Positions 21,141 to 30,620 are shown, counted from the first letter of the stretch. The stretch: DNA of 64,000 nt from Actinocorallia longicatena (GCF_039534125.1 NZ_BAAAUV010000006.1:124001-188000); one strand, 5' to 3'. The notes: generated by a model not told the origin, from the letters alone. Made by a program: numbers and translations.

Positions 21141-22396
21141 GTGAGCTTCCCCTTGATGACAGAAACGACTTCGGTGAGCGGGACGGCGATCTGCTCGCCG
21201 GTGGCCAGATCCTTGAGCTGCGCGGATCCGGCCTCGATATCCCGGTCGCCGAGGATCAGGGCGTAGGCCGCGCCAGAACGGTCGGCGCCCTTCATCCCGG
21301 CTTTCATGCTGCGTCCGCCGAAGCCGAGGTCCGCCGCGATCCCCTCGCGGCGCAGGCAGGTGACGAGCTTGAAGATCTCGCGGGCCGCCTGGTCGCCCAG
21401 CGCCACCCCGAACACCCGCACGGACGTCCCCCTGACGGCCTCGACCTGCTCGGCCTCCATGGCCAGGACCGTCCGGTCGAGGCCCAGGCCGAAGCCGATG
21501 CCGGGCAGCGCGGGGCCGCCGATGGTCTCCGACAGCCCGTCGTAGCGCCCGCCGCCGCCGATGCCGGACTGCGCGCCCAGCTTCGGGTGGTCGAACTCGA
21601 ACACGGTGCGGGTGTAGTAGTCGAGGCCGCGCACGAGGCGCGGATCGTCGACCCAGGCGATGCCCAGGTCGGCGAGGAGCTCGCGGACCCTGTCGTAGTG
21701 GGCCTTGCAGCCCGCGCACAGGTGGTCGGCCATCAGCGGGGCGCCCTCGAGCCTCGCCCTGACCTCGGGACGCTTGTCGTCGAGGACCCGCAGCGGGTTC
21801 ACCTCGATCCGCGCGCGGGTCTCGGCGTCCAGGTCGAGGCCGCGCAGGAACGACTGGAGCGCGGCCCGGTAGGCCGGGCGGCACTCGGCGTCGCCGAGGG
21901 AGTTCAGGTGGAGCGTGAACTCCCTGAGCCCGAGCGAGCGGTAGTAGTCGTAGGACAGGGCGATGACCTCGGCGTCGATCGCCGGGTCGTCGGAGCCGAG
22001 CGCCTCCAGGTCCACCTGGTAGAACTGGCGGTACCGGCCGGCCTGTGGGGCCTCGTACCGGAAGACCGGGCCGACGGCCCACACCTTCACCGGCAGCCCG
22101 CCCCGGTGCAGGTTGTTCTCCAGCACCGACCGCAGGACGCCCGCGGTCATCTCCGGCCGCAGCGTGACCGAGCGTTCGCCCTTGTCGAGGAAGGTGTACA
22201 TCTCCTTGTTGACGACGTCGGTCGACTCACCGACCCCGCGCGCGAACAGCTGGGTGTTCTCGAAGACGGCCAGCTCCGCGTAGGAGTAACCCGCGTTGGC
22301 CGCGACGGCCGCGAAGGCGTCGCGGGCGGCGAGGAACGCCGCCGAGCGCGGCGCGACGTACTCACTGACCCCCTTGGGGGCCTGGAAGGTGCTCAT
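21137..22396 (-). CDS. hisS: Histidyl-tRNA synthetase
   Basis: The 419-residue class II enzyme matches the bacterial HisS length. Motif 1 lies at the N-terminal PKGVSEYVAP region, motif 2 at VGPVFRYEAPQAGRYRQFYQ near residue 110, and the histidine-specific segment at RLVRGLDYYTRTVFEFD near 258. GIGGGGRYDGL near residue 280 and GIGFGLGLDRTVLAME near residue 300 (motif 3) complete the core. A C-terminal anticodon-binding domain follows. It sits 6 bp after the MBL hydrolase gene and overlaps aspS. Confidence 0.97.
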   Translation of the reverse strand: MSTFQAPKGVSEYVAPRSAAFLAARDAFAAVAANAGYSYAELAVFENTQLFARGVGESTDVVNKEMYTFLDKGERSVTLRPEMTAGVLRSVLENNLHRGGLPVKVWAVGPVFRYEAPQAGRYRQFYQVDLEALGSDDPAIDAEVIALSYDYYRSLGLREFTLHLNSLGDAECRPAYRAALQSFLRGLDLDAETRARIEVNPLRVLDDKRPEVRARLEGAPLMADHLCAGCKAHYDRVRELLADLGIAWVDDPRLVRGLDYYTRTVFEFDHPKLGAQSGIGGGGRYDGLSETIGGPALPGIGFGLGLDRTVLAMEAEQVEAVRGTSVRVFGVALGDQAAREIFKLVTCLRREGIAADLGFGGRSMKAGMKGADRSGAAYALILGDRDIEAGSAQLKDLATGEQIAVPLTEVVSVIKGKLT

Positions 22397-22402
22397 GATG
22401 AT

Positions 22403-23092
22403 CTAGAAGCCTTTTCTGGGGCCTTCGGCGGGCGCGAGATCCTGAAGGTAGGGATTGGTGACGCGCTCCCGGCCGATCGTGGTCTGGTTGCCGTGGCCCG
22501 GGAGGACGACGGTCTGGTCCGGGAGCGGCAGGCACACCCGTGCCAGGCTCTCCAGGATCGCCGCGTGGCTTCCCCCCGGGAGGTCGGTGCGTCCGATCGA
22601 CCCCTCGAACAGCAGGTCACCCGAGAACATGATCTGGGTTTCCGTGTCGTAGGGGGTCCGGAAGGCCACCGACCCGGGTGTATGGCCCGGCGCGTGGTCG
22701 ACGGTCAGCTCCAGGCCCGCGAGGCTCATGACCGCCCCGTCCGCCAGCTCCCTGACGTCGTCGGGCTCGCTGAGCTCCAGTCCGCCGAACAGCTGGGCGG
22801 AGGTGACGCCGAAGCCCTTGGCCGGGTCGCTGAGCAGGTCCCGGTCGTCGGGGTGGATCCAGGCGGGCACGCCGCGGGCGCCGCAGACGGGCGCGACCGA
22901 CCACACGTGATCGAGATGGCCGTGCGTGAGGATCACCGCGACGGGCTTGAGCCTGTGCTCCCTCAGGATCTCGTCGACCCCGGCGGTGGCGTCCTGCCCG
23001 GGGTCGATGATCACGCACTCCTCGCCCGCGGCGGGCGCCACGACATAACAGTTCGTGGCGAACGATCCGGCGGGAAACCCGGCGATGAGCAC
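22403..23092 (-). CDS. MBL-fold hydrolase (glyoxalase II-like)
   Basis: The protein has 229 residues. Zinc ligands appear in order: THGHLDH near residue 55-61 (HxHxDH), HAPGHTPGSV near 133, the SGDLLFEGSIGRTDL aspartate near 157, and LPGHGNQTTIG near 199. This is the signature of small glyoxalase II/YcbL-like hydrolases that act on thioesters or similar compounds. It starts at 23092 with MLIAGFPAGSFATNCYVV, the usual N-terminus. It is the first gene of the MBL-hisS-aspS unit, an order shared with mycobacteria. Confidence 0.92.
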   Translation of the reverse strand: MLIAGFPAGSFATNCYVVAPAAGEECVIIDPGQDATAGVDEILREHRLKPVAVILTHGHLDHVWSVAPVCGARGVPAWIHPDDRDLLSDPAKGFGVTSAQLFGGLELSEPDDVRELADGAVMSLAGLELTVDHAPGHTPGSVAFRTPYDTETQIMFSGDLLFEGSIGRTDLPGGSHAAILESLARVCLPLPDQTVVLPGHGNQTTIGRERVTNPYLQDLAPAEGPRKGF

Positions 23093-23319
23093 TAGTCGCC
23101 TCTCTGTACGCCGCCCTTACACCGCAGCGGCTTGGATGCACGGAATGTAAACCCGAGCCTACCGGCGCGCCCTGCCTCCCCGCGAACGACATAAGCCGTG
23201 TTCGCCGTGGACCGGTCCGCTATGACCGGGTAGAGGCGGCAGGCGGCTCGGACCGATACGATGCCCAGCACCTGATCAACAGTGCGTGCGTGGGCCGGGA
23301 AGAAGAGGAGGCCGCCGGG

Positions 23320-24114
23320 GTGGCTGGCAAGGACCGCAACAAGCAGTTGGCGCGTGAGCGTTTCGAGCGTCAGCAGGCGCGGCGTCAGGCCGAGGAGGCC
23401 AAGGCCAAGCGCCAGAGGATGATCGGTTCGGTCGCCGCGGCGGTCGTCGTGATCGGCGCGGGAGCGGCGGCCTTCGCCCTCACCCGGGGTGACGACGACG
23501 ACAAGACCACCGTCTCGCCGTCGGCCTCGACGACCCCCTCCGAAAGCGCCAAGCCGGTCGCGGCGGGCGAGTGCGCCTTCACTCCCGACGGCAAGGCCGC
23601 CAAGGACGTGGGCCTCCCGGCCGCGAAGCCCACCGCCAAGGGCGACGTCCAGGCGACGCTCAAGATGAACATCGGCGACGTCAAGGTCGAGCTGGACGGC
23701 AAGAACGCGCCCTGCACCGTCAGCTCCTTCCAGTACCTGGCCGGCAAGGGCTACTTCGACAAGACCAAGTGCCACCGGATGACGCCGAACGTGCTCCAGT
23801 GCGGCGACCCGTCCGCGACCGGATCCGGCGGCCCGGGTTACAAGTTCGCCAACGAGAACACCAAGGACGCCAAATACAAGAAGGGCGTCCTGGCCATGGC
23901 GAACTCGGGGGCCGACACCAACGGCAGCCAGTTCTTCATCGTCTACAAGGATTGGGACGATCTTCCTGCCGACTACACCGTCTTCGGTAAGGTCACAGGG
24001 GGAATGGACAAGATCGAGGCCGTGGCGGCCAAGGGCATCGAGCCCGCCGACGCCACCGGAAACACGGCCCCGAAGCAGAAGGTTGAAATCAACAGCGTCA
24101 CGATCGCGAAATAA
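23320..24114 (+). CDS. Membrane-anchored cyclophilin-type peptidyl-prolyl isomerase
   Basis: The 264-residue protein has a basic cytoplasmic N-terminus (KDRNKQLARERFERQQAR), one membrane helix (about 38-54), a Ser/Thr-rich linker and an extracellular cyclophilin domain (about 105-264). GYFDKTKCHRM, GSGGPGYKFANENT and GVLAMANSGADTNGSQFFI are the standard cyclophilin blocks. It probably assists folding of secreted proteins. The GTG at 23320 was chosen because GAGGAGG lies 8 bases upstream; an earlier in-frame GTG at 23290 has no such site. It diverges from the MBL-hisS-aspS unit. Confidence 0.92.
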   Translation: MAGKDRNKQLARERFERQQARRQAEEAKAKRQRMIGSVAAAVVVIGAGAAAFALTRGDDDDKTTVSPSASTTPSESAKPVAAGECAFTPDGKAAKDVGLPAAKPTAKGDVQATLKMNIGDVKVELDGKNAPCTVSSFQYLAGKGYFDKTKCHRMTPNVLQCGDPSATGSGGPGYKFANENTKDAKYKKGVLAMANSGADTNGSQFFIVYKDWDDLPADYTVFGKVTGGMDKIEAVAAKGIEPADATGNTAPKQKVEINSVTIAK

Positions 24115-24142
24115 GAGCGGTCGGGAGCGCTAGTGTTTGGTA

Positions 24143-24173
24143 GGCCCGGTCACAACGGAATTGATTCCGGGCC
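24143..24173 (+). other. Hairpin just before the DUF349 gene
   Basis: GGCCCGG (24143-24149) pairs with CCGGGCC (24167-24173), and an inner GGAA/TTCC pair closes the loop. It ends 18 bases before the preferred GTG start at 24192 and just before its AGGAGG site. It may be a leader structure or a weak terminator for the cyclophilin gene. No T-run follows. Confidence 0.4.
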
Positions 24174-24191
24174 ATGACGCAGGAGGCAAGG

Positions 24192-25427
24192 GTGTCCAGC
24201 GCCACAGATCCGTGGGGCCGTGTCGACGAAGAGGGCACGGTCTATGTGAAGACCGCGGACGGCGAAAGGGTCGTCGGGTCCTGGCAGGCCGGCGCGCCTG
24301 AGGAGGCCCTTGCCTACTTCAAGCGCAAGTTCGACTCGCTCGCCACCGAGATCGGCCTGCTCGAGCAGCGCCTCAAGACGACCGACCTCGCCCCCGCCCA
24401 GGCGGCCAGCAGCATCGAGCGCCTGCGCGAGTCCGTCGTCGACGCCCATGCCGTGGGCGACCTCGACGGCCTCGTCAAGCGCCTCGACGCGCTGACCGAG
24501 CTGTCGGGCAAGAAGCGCGAGGAGCTGAAGGTCCAGCGCGACGCGGCGCGGGGCGCGGCCAAGGAGGTCAAGGAGCGCATCGTCGCCGAGGCCGAGCGGA
24601 TCGCCACCGAGGAGACCCACTGGAAGAACGGCGGCGAACGCCTCCGCCAGCTGGTCGAGGAGTGGAAGGCCGCCGAGCGGATCGACCGCGCCACCGAGAC
24701 CGTCCTGTGGAAGCGGCTGTCGACGGCCCGCAACGCCTTCACCAAGCGGCGCAAGGCCTACTTCTCCAGCCTCGAGGACCAGCGGTCCTCGGCGCAGGGC
24801 GAGAAGGAGGCCCTGGTCGCCGAGGCCGAGGCGATCGCGAACTCCACCCAGTGGAACGACACCGCGGCGGCCTACCGCGAGCTGATGCGCCGCTGGAAGA
24901 ACGCCGGACGCGCCTCCCGCGAGGCCGAGGAGGAGCTCTGGGGCCGGTTCAAGACCGCCCAGGACACCTTCTTCAACGCCCGCAAGGCGGCCTTCGACGA
25001 GCGCGACGCCGAGTTCGCGGGCAACGCCGAGATCAAGGAGAAGCTCCTGGTCGAGGCCGAGCGGATCCTGCCGGTCGGCAACGTCCGCCAGGCCCGCCAG
25101 TCGCTCCGGGTGATCCAGCAGAAGTGGGACGAGGCCGGAATGGTCCCCCGCGACTCCAAGGAACGTCTGGAAGGCCGGCTCCGCAAGATCGAGGACGCCG
25201 TCCGGCAGGCCGAGGAGTCGGAGTGGCGCCGCTCCAACCCCGAGGCCAAGGCCCGGGCCGAGGGCACGGTAGCCCAGCTCCGTACCGCGATCGAGAAGCT
25301 CGAGGGCGAGCTCGGCAAGGCCCAGGCCGCCGGTAACGCCCGCAAGATCAAGGACGCGGAGGACGGCCTGACCGCCCGCCGCGCCTGGCTCGAAGAGGCC
25401 GAGCGCACCCTCGCCGAGTTCAGCTAG
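24192..25427 (+). CDS. DUF349 coiled-coil protein
   Basis: The protein has 411 residues, rich in charged heptads. Three DUF349 repeats are recognisable, for example WKNGGERLRQLVEEWKAAER, TAAAYRELMRRWKNAGRASR and SLRVIQQKWDEAGMVPRDSK. The N-terminal WGRVDEEGTVYVKTADGERV is the typical actinobacterial start region. Function is unknown. AGGAGG at 24181-24186 with a 5-base spacer supports the GTG at 24192 rather than the ATG at 24174, which would include the Shine-Dalgarno itself. A strong terminator follows. Confidence 0.9.
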   Translation: MSSATDPWGRVDEEGTVYVKTADGERVVGSWQAGAPEEALAYFKRKFDSLATEIGLLEQRLKTTDLAPAQAASSIERLRESVVDAHAVGDLDGLVKRLDALTELSGKKREELKVQRDAARGAAKEVKERIVAEAERIATEETHWKNGGERLRQLVEEWKAAERIDRATETVLWKRLSTARNAFTKRRKAYFSSLEDQRSSAQGEKEALVAEAEAIANSTQWNDTAAAYRELMRRWKNAGRASREAEEELWGRFKTAQDTFFNARKAAFDERDAEFAGNAEIKEKLLVEAERILPVGNVRQARQSLRVIQQKWDEAGMVPRDSKERLEGRLRKIEDAVRQAEESEWRRSNPEAKARAEGTVAQLRTAIEKLEGELGKAQAAGNARKIKDAEDGLTARRAWLEEAERTLAEFS

Positions 25428-25440
25428 ACCTGATTGAGGA

Positions 25441-25471
25441 AAGGGGCCCGGTCGCCGACCGGGCCCCTTTT
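25441..25471 (+). terminator. Strong intrinsic terminator after the DUF349 gene
   Basis: An 11-bp stem GGGGCCCGGTC (25443-25453) pairs with GACCGGGCCCC (25457-25467) around a 3-nt loop, with A residues before and TTTT after. It starts 13 bp after the DUF349 stop and should also separate it from the histidine kinase gene downstream. Confidence 0.92.
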
Positions 25472-25603
25472 CTCATCTCCCCTACCCCGCCCCCTCCCTT
25501 CCCCCGGAGAAAGGGTCCTAATCCCCTGAGCGCTCAGGGATGGTCCACGGGAGTACGCCCGCGGGCCGATGCCCGGTTTCGGCCGCCGCACTACGATCGT
25601 CGC

Positions 25604-26755
25604 GTGGAAAGCACACCGTCCTCCCCGGCAGGCGTCGCGCGCGGTATCCGGGTCTCCGGCTGGATCGGGGCCCTCCTGTTCCCCTTCCTGCTGGCTCTGC
25701 CCGCGGTGAGCCTCCCGCGCGCCGCGCCGAGCACCTACGGCGTCGTCGTGACGACGCTCGCCATGATCATGCTCGCGGGCCTGCTCCGCCGCCTGCCGCT
25801 CACCGGCATCACCCTGATGATCACCGGAACGGCGGTCGCAGCGGCCCTGGTCGGCTCGCAGCACGCCGACCAGATGGTCCCGCTGGTAGCCGCCGACATC
25901 GCCCTCGGGTACGTCGTGGCCGTCCACAGAGCCCGCACGGCCGGTGCCGCGGTCGTCCTCTCCCTCTTCGGCCAGCTCGCCGTCATCGCGGGCCTCACCA
26001 CCGGCTCGAGCGTGCCGGGCACCGCGCAGATCGCGCTGATGCTGATGATCATCGCCTGCGTCGCCGGGCTGTTCCAGCGGCAGCGGCGCCTGCACGCCGC
26101 GACGCTGCGCTCCCAGGAGGTCGTCGAGGCGATCACGGCCGAGCGGCTGCGGATCGCCAGGGAGCTGCACGACATGGTGGCGCACAGCATCGGGGTGATC
26201 GCCATCCAGGCGGGGGTCGGCTGGCGGGTCATGAACACCCAGCCGGAGGAGGCCCGCAAGGCCTTCCAGGCCATCGAGACGACCAGCAGGGAGACCCTGG
26301 CGGGCCTGCGGCGCACCCTCGGCACCCTGCGCCAGGACGACCCGTCCTCGGCGCCCATGGAGCCCGCACCCGGCCTGGCCGACCTCGGGAAGCTGGTGGC
26401 CAAGACCGGTGACGCGGGCGTCCGGGTCGACCTCCGTGTCCTCGGCGAGCCCGCGCCGCTGCCCCCCGACCTCGATCTGGCCGCCTACCGGATCGTCCAG
26501 GAGGCGGTCACCAACGTGGTGCGGCACGCCGGCACCGGCTCCTGCGTCGTCACGGTCGGCCACCGGGCGGACGACCTCGTCCTGGAGATCACCGATCAGG
26601 GGTCGGGCGGCTCCGCGGACGGCTCCGGATACGGCATCGTCGGGATGCGGGAGCGCGTCGGCCTCCTGCACGGCGACTTCACCGCCGGTCCCCTGCCCGG
26701 CGGCGGCTTCCGCGTCACCGCCCGGGTGCCCCTCCCCCAGGCGGCCCTGCGATGA
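25604..26755 (+). CDS. Two-component sensor histidine kinase (HisKA_3 type)
   Basis: The 383-residue protein has about five membrane segments in residues 15-165, with almost no external loops. A HisKA_3 dimerisation region follows, with the phosphorylated His in RIARELHDMVAHSIGVIAIQ near residue 188. The HATPase domain shows AYRIVQEAVTNVVRHAG near 296 (N box) and GYGIVGMRERVGLLHGDF near 345 (G boxes). The GTG start at 25604 is the first in frame. It overlaps the regulator gene by ATGA. The signal is unknown; the short loops suggest sensing in or near the membrane. Confidence 0.93.
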   Translation: MESTPSSPAGVARGIRVSGWIGALLFPFLLALPAVSLPRAAPSTYGVVVTTLAMIMLAGLLRRLPLTGITLMITGTAVAAALVGSQHADQMVPLVAADIALGYVVAVHRARTAGAAVVLSLFGQLAVIAGLTTGSSVPGTAQIALMLMIIACVAGLFQRQRRLHAATLRSQEVVEAITAERLRIARELHDMVAHSIGVIAIQAGVGWRVMNTQPEEARKAFQAIETTSRETLAGLRRTLGTLRQDDPSSAPMEPAPGLADLGKLVAKTGDAGVRVDLRVLGEPAPLPPDLDLAAYRIVQEAVTNVVRHAGTGSCVVTVGHRADDLVLEITDQGSGGSADGSGYGIVGMRERVGLLHGDFTAGPLPGGGFRVTARVPLPQAALR

Positions 26756-27411
26756 TCCGCGTCCTGCTCACCGACGACCAGCCGCTGATCCGCACCGGCC
26801 TGCGGGTGCTGATCTCCGACACCCCCGGCATCGAGGTCGCCGGGGAGGCCTCCAACGGCCACGAGGCCGTCGCCCTCGCCCGGGAACTGCGCCCCGACGT
26901 CGCCGTCATGGACATCCGGATGCCCGGCATGGACGGCATCGAGGCCGCCCGCCTGATCACCACCGACCCCGGCCTGCCCACCCGGGTCCTGGTCCTGACC
27001 ACCTTCGACGACGACGACTACGTCTACGGCGCCCTCAGGGCAGGAGCGAGCGGTTTCCTGGTCAAGGACATGGCCCTGGAGTCCATCCTCGACGCCATCC
27101 GCGTGATCTCCAGCGGCGACGCCCTCATCGCCCCCAGCGTCACCCGGCGCCTGATCGAGGAGTTCGCCGGGAGGCCCGACCCCAAGAAGGCTGCGCCGGT
27201 GGCCACCGGTTCCGTCACCGACCGGGAACTCGAGGTCCTCACCCTCGTCGGGCAGGGTCTCGCCAACGCCGAGATCGCCGAGACCCTGCACATCTCCGTC
27301 GCCACGGCCAAGGCCCACGTCGCCCGGCTGTTCACCAAGCTCGACGCCCGCGACCGCGTCCATCTTGTGATCATCGCCTACAACCTGGGCCTGGTGACGC
27401 CCTCCCGCTGA
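26752..27411 (+). CDS. NarL/LuxR-family response regulator
   Basis: The 219-residue protein has a receiver domain with acidic residues DDQ at 8-10, the phosphoacceptor Asp in DVAVMDIRMPGMDGIEAARL near residue 53, and the Lys in FLVKDMALE near 104. A LuxR helix-turn-helix follows at about 155-215 (TDRELEVLTLVGQGLANAEI then AETLHISVATAKAHVARLFT). It is the partner of the kinase at 25604-26755. Targets are not visible in the window. It converges on the SnoaL-like gene with a 3-bp gap. Confidence 0.95.
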   Translation: MIRVLLTDDQPLIRTGLRVLISDTPGIEVAGEASNGHEAVALARELRPDVAVMDIRMPGMDGIEAARLITTDPGLPTRVLVLTTFDDDDYVYGALRAGASGFLVKDMALESILDAIRVISSGDALIAPSVTRRLIEEFAGRPDPKKAAPVATGSVTDRELEVLTLVGQGLANAEIAETLHISVATAKAHVARLFTKLDARDRVHLVIIAYNLGLVTPSR

Positions 27412-27414
27412 GGC

Positions 27415-28074
27415 TCAGGTACGGGCCACCGGGCAGCCGCCGGTGAGCTTGCCGAGGAAGGAGTTGGGGTCGTAGTAGTGCTCGACCTCGACCAGCTTCA
27501 GCTCGTCGCTCACCTTGGCGACGCTGACCCCGAACATCTCGACCGTCTCACCCGTCGGCTCGAAGCCCTGGTAGGAGCCGGTGAAAGCACCCCAGTGCCG
27601 CCACTTGAAGGTCACGACCGGCGGAGGCGACAGAACCTCGAGGACCTCCCAGTAGAAGCCCGTGGGAAAGGCGTTGAGGAAGACGTGGTGGGAGGACTCG
27701 AAGGTCTCCCTGCCGCTGGGGTAGAACGGGCTGTCCCCGATGAGGATGTTGTAGCTGCCGATGTCGGCGATCGCCGCGGCGTCCGCCCACGGGCCGCCGT
27801 TGACATTGGTGCGGAAACGCTCGGTGACCATCGACACCCAGGTCGCCGGGTCCTTCTTGTGCGAGACCTCCATCTCGAAGACCTGCACGATGCTCTCGAC
27901 GATCGCCTCCAGCGATCCGGCCTCGAACCGGTGGGTCCGCTGGAGCGGCATGAGCTCATGGGACAGGTGGTAGTCGGGGACGCCGTCACGCCAGTCCTGT
28001 GCCGCGGCGGCCTCCACGACGGCCGTCCGGCCCTGGAGCCACAGGGGTACCTCTGAAGATGCTGTCTCGGTCAT
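27415..28074 (-). CDS. SnoaL-like polyketide-cyclase/ester-cyclase fold protein
   Basis: The 219-residue protein begins with about 75 residues of no clear family. A SnoaL-like domain follows: EIVESIVQ-like helix start, FRTNVNGGPWADAAAIADIG near residue 107, FPTGFYWEVLEVLSPPPVV near 155, then VTFKWRHWGAFTGSYQGFEP and VEHYYDPNSFLGKL at the end. Such proteins bind or cyclise small hydrophobic compounds. No clear ribosome-binding site precedes the ATG at 28074. It stands alone between the convergent regulator and the rsh gene. Confidence 0.75.
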   Translation of the reverse strand: MTETASSEVPLWLQGRTAVVEAAAAQDWRDGVPDYHLSHELMPLQRTHRFEAGSLEAIVESIVQVFEMEVSHKKDPATWVSMVTERFRTNVNGGPWADAAAIADIGSYNILIGDSPFYPSGRETFESSHHVFLNAFPTGFYWEVLEVLSPPPVVTFKWRHWGAFTGSYQGFEPTGETVEMFGVSVAKVSDELKLVEVEHYYDPNSFLGKLTGGCPVART

Positions 28075-28142
28075 GAAAAAGATCTTGCTGAGCCCTTGTT
28101 ACACCGGCAAGGCCCCGGCTTGACCAAGATCGGCCAGTTCTG

Positions 28143-30620
28143 TCAGCCCGTACCGTTGTTCACGCGGTAGACGTCGTAGACGCCGTCGATGGTGCGGACG
28201 GCCTTGAGCACGTGGCCGAGATGCTTGGGATCGCCCATCTCGAAGGTGAACCTGCTGGTGGCGACGCGGTCACGGGTGGTGGCCACGGTCGCCGACAGGA
28301 TGTTCACGTGGTGGTCGGACAGCACCCGGGTGACGTCCGAGAGGAGCCTCGGACGGTCGAGCGCCTCGACCTGGATGGCCACGAGGAAGACCGAGTCCTC
28401 GCCCGGCGACCACTTGACGTCGATGAGGCGGTCGGGCTGGGTCTTGAGCTGCTCGACGTTCACGCAGTTCGTGCGGTGGACCGAGACTCCCGAGCCGCGC
28501 GTCACGAAGCCGACGATGTCGTCGCCCGGCACCGGGGTGCAGCAGCGCGACAGGCGCACCCAGACGTCGGAGTCGCCCGCCACGACCACGCCGGGGTCCC
28601 CCACCGGCCCGGCGCGCCGGGCGCGGCGCTTGGTGGGGATGGCGAGCTCGGCGATGTCCTCTTCGGCGCTCTCCACCCCGCCCAGTGCCTGGACGAGCTT
28701 CTGCACCACGGACTGCGCCGCGATGTGCCCCTCGCCGACGGCCGCGTAGAGGCTGGAGACGTCGGGGTAGCGCAGGTCGCGGGCCAGGGCCAGTAGCGCC
28801 TCGCCCGACATCATGCGCTGGAGCGGCAGGTTCTGCTTGCGCATCGCGCGGGCGATCGAGTCCTTGCCGGACTCGATGGCCGTGTCACGGCGCTCCTTGG
28901 AGAACCAGTGGCGGATCTTGTTCCGGGCCCGGGCGGACTTCACGTAGCCGAGCCAGTCGCGGGAGGGACCCGCGTCCTGGGCCTTCGAGGTGAAGATCTC
29001 GATGGAGTCGCCGTTGTCGAGGGTCGACTCCAGCGGCACCAGCCGCCCGTTGACCCGGGCGCCGATCGTGCGGTGGCCGACCTCGGTGTGGATGGCGTAG
29101 GCGAAGTCGACGGGCGTGGCGCCCTGCGGCAGCGCCATGACGTCGCCCTTGGGCGTGAAGACGAAGACCTCGCTGACCGACAGGTCGAAGCGCAGCGACT
29201 CCAGGAACTCGGCCGGGTCGGCGGTCTCCTTCTGCCAGTCGAGCAGCTGGCGCAGCCACTGCATGTCGGCCGCCTTCCGGCCGCCGACGGTCTCCTCCTT
29301 GTACTTCCAGTGGGCCGCGACGCCGTACTCGGCCCTGCGGTGCATGCCCCAGGTCCTGATCTGGAGTTCGACCGGCTTGCCCTCGGGACCGATCACCGTG
29401 GTGTGCAGCGACTGGTACATGTTGAACTTGGGCATCGCGATGTAGTCCTTGAACCGTCCGGGGACGGGGTTCCACCGCGCGTGGATCGAGCCGAGGGCCG
29501 CGTAGCAGTCGCGGACGCTGTCGACCAGGACCCGGATGCCCACCAGGTCGTAGATGTCGTCGAACGAGCAGTCCCGCGCGATCATCTTCTGGTAGATGGA
29601 GTAGTAGTGCTTGGGCCGGCCGGTGACGGTGGCCTTGATCCGGGCCTCGCGCAGGTCGCCCGAGACGTTCTCGATGACCTCCTGGAGGAACACGTCGCGG
29701 CGGGGCGCGCGTTCGGAGACCAGCCGGGCGATCTCGTCGAAGCGCTTGGGGAACAGGGTGGCGAACGCCAGGTCCTCCAGCTCCCACTTGAGCGTGTTCA
29801 TGCCCAGCCGGTGCGCCAGCGGGGCGAAGATCTCCAGGGTCTCCCTGGCCTTCTTCTCCTGCTTGTGCCGCGGCATGTAGCGCAGGGTGCGCATGTTGTG
29901 GAGACGGTCGGCGAGCTTGATCACCAGGACGCGGATGTCGCGGGCCATCGCCACGACCATCTTGCGGACCGTCTCGGCCTCGGCGGCCTCGCCGTACTTG
30001 ACCTTGTCCAGCTTGGTGACGCCGTCGACCAGCGCGGCGATCTCGTCGCCGAAGTCGCCCCGCAGCTCCTCCAGCGTGTAGGAGGTGTCCTCGACGGTGT
30101 CGTGCAGCAGCGCGGCGCACAGGGTCTCGGTGGCCATGCCCAGCTCGGCCAGGATGGTCGTGACGGCCAGCGGGTGGGTGATGTAGGGGTCGCCGGACTT
30201 GCGCTTCTGGTCGCGGTGGTAGTGCGCCGCGACGTCGTAAGCCCGCTCGATCAGCCGCACGTCAGCCTTGGGATGCGTGTTGCGGACCGTCTTGATCAGT
30301 GGTTCGAGCACCGGGTTCATAGTGGGTCCACGCTGGGCGCCCAGCCGAGCCAGCCGTCGGCGCACGCGTGCCGCGGACGGAGGAATCGAGGACGGCGCCG
30401 CCCCCGACGACGCAGCCGGACGCGGCGCGGCCGGCTCGGGATCGCCCACTGGTGCCTCGGCTCCGGCCACCGGTTGCGCGGTGGCGGCCCGCGGGGTCTC
30501 CTGGCGAGCGGGGCTTTCCGGACGCACTGGGCGCGCGGGCGGAACGGGAGTCTCCTCCACGTCCGAACCCGTCTGCGCCTCGACTACTTCCGTGTCGGTC
30601 GCCGCGATCTCACCGGGCAC
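28143..30620 (-). CDS. relA: Bifunctional (p)ppGpp synthetase/hydrolase (Rel/Spo homologue)
   Basis: The 825-residue long RSH enzyme makes and degrades the stringent-response alarmone. After a Pro/Glu-rich N-terminal extension of about 100 residues, the HD hydrolase domain shows LLHDTVEDTSYTLEEL near residue 165. The synthetase domain shows YDLVGIRVLVDSVRDCYAAL near 356 and MPKFNMYQSLHTTVIGPEGK. A TGS domain (VFVFTPKGDVMALPQGATPV) and a C-terminal ACT domain follow. The GTG start at 30620 is preceded by GAGGAGG. It lies next to apt, as in mycobacteria. Because the HD motif is intact, hydrolysis should be active. Confidence 0.96.
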   Translation of the reverse strand: MPGEIAATDTEVVEAQTGSDVEETPVPPARPVRPESPARQETPRAATAQPVAGAEAPVGDPEPAAPRPAASSGAAPSSIPPSAARVRRRLARLGAQRGPTMNPVLEPLIKTVRNTHPKADVRLIERAYDVAAHYHRDQKRKSGDPYITHPLAVTTILAELGMATETLCAALLHDTVEDTSYTLEELRGDFGDEIAALVDGVTKLDKVKYGEAAEAETVRKMVVAMARDIRVLVIKLADRLHNMRTLRYMPRHKQEKKARETLEIFAPLAHRLGMNTLKWELEDLAFATLFPKRFDEIARLVSERAPRRDVFLQEVIENVSGDLREARIKATVTGRPKHYYSIYQKMIARDCSFDDIYDLVGIRVLVDSVRDCYAALGSIHARWNPVPGRFKDYIAMPKFNMYQSLHTTVIGPEGKPVELQIRTWGMHRRAEYGVAAHWKYKEETVGGRKAADMQWLRQLLDWQKETADPAEFLESLRFDLSVSEVFVFTPKGDVMALPQGATPVDFAYAIHTEVGHRTIGARVNGRLVPLESTLDNGDSIEIFTSKAQDAGPSRDWLGYVKSARARNKIRHWFSKERRDTAIESGKDSIARAMRKQNLPLQRMMSGEALLALARDLRYPDVSSLYAAVGEGHIAAQSVVQKLVQALGGVESAEEDIAELAIPTKRRARRAGPVGDPGVVVAGDSDVWVRLSRCCTPVPGDDIVGFVTRGSGVSVHRTNCVNVEQLKTQPDRLIDVKWSPGEDSVFLVAIQVEALDRPRLLSDVTRVLSDHHVNILSATVATTRDRVATSRFTFEMGDPKHLGHVLKAVRTIDGVYDVYRVNNGTG

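Noticed and set aside
19572..21266. A 564-residue open frame on the plus strand opposite aspS and hisS
   Set aside because: It crosses two well-defined synthetase genes and has only shadow composition.
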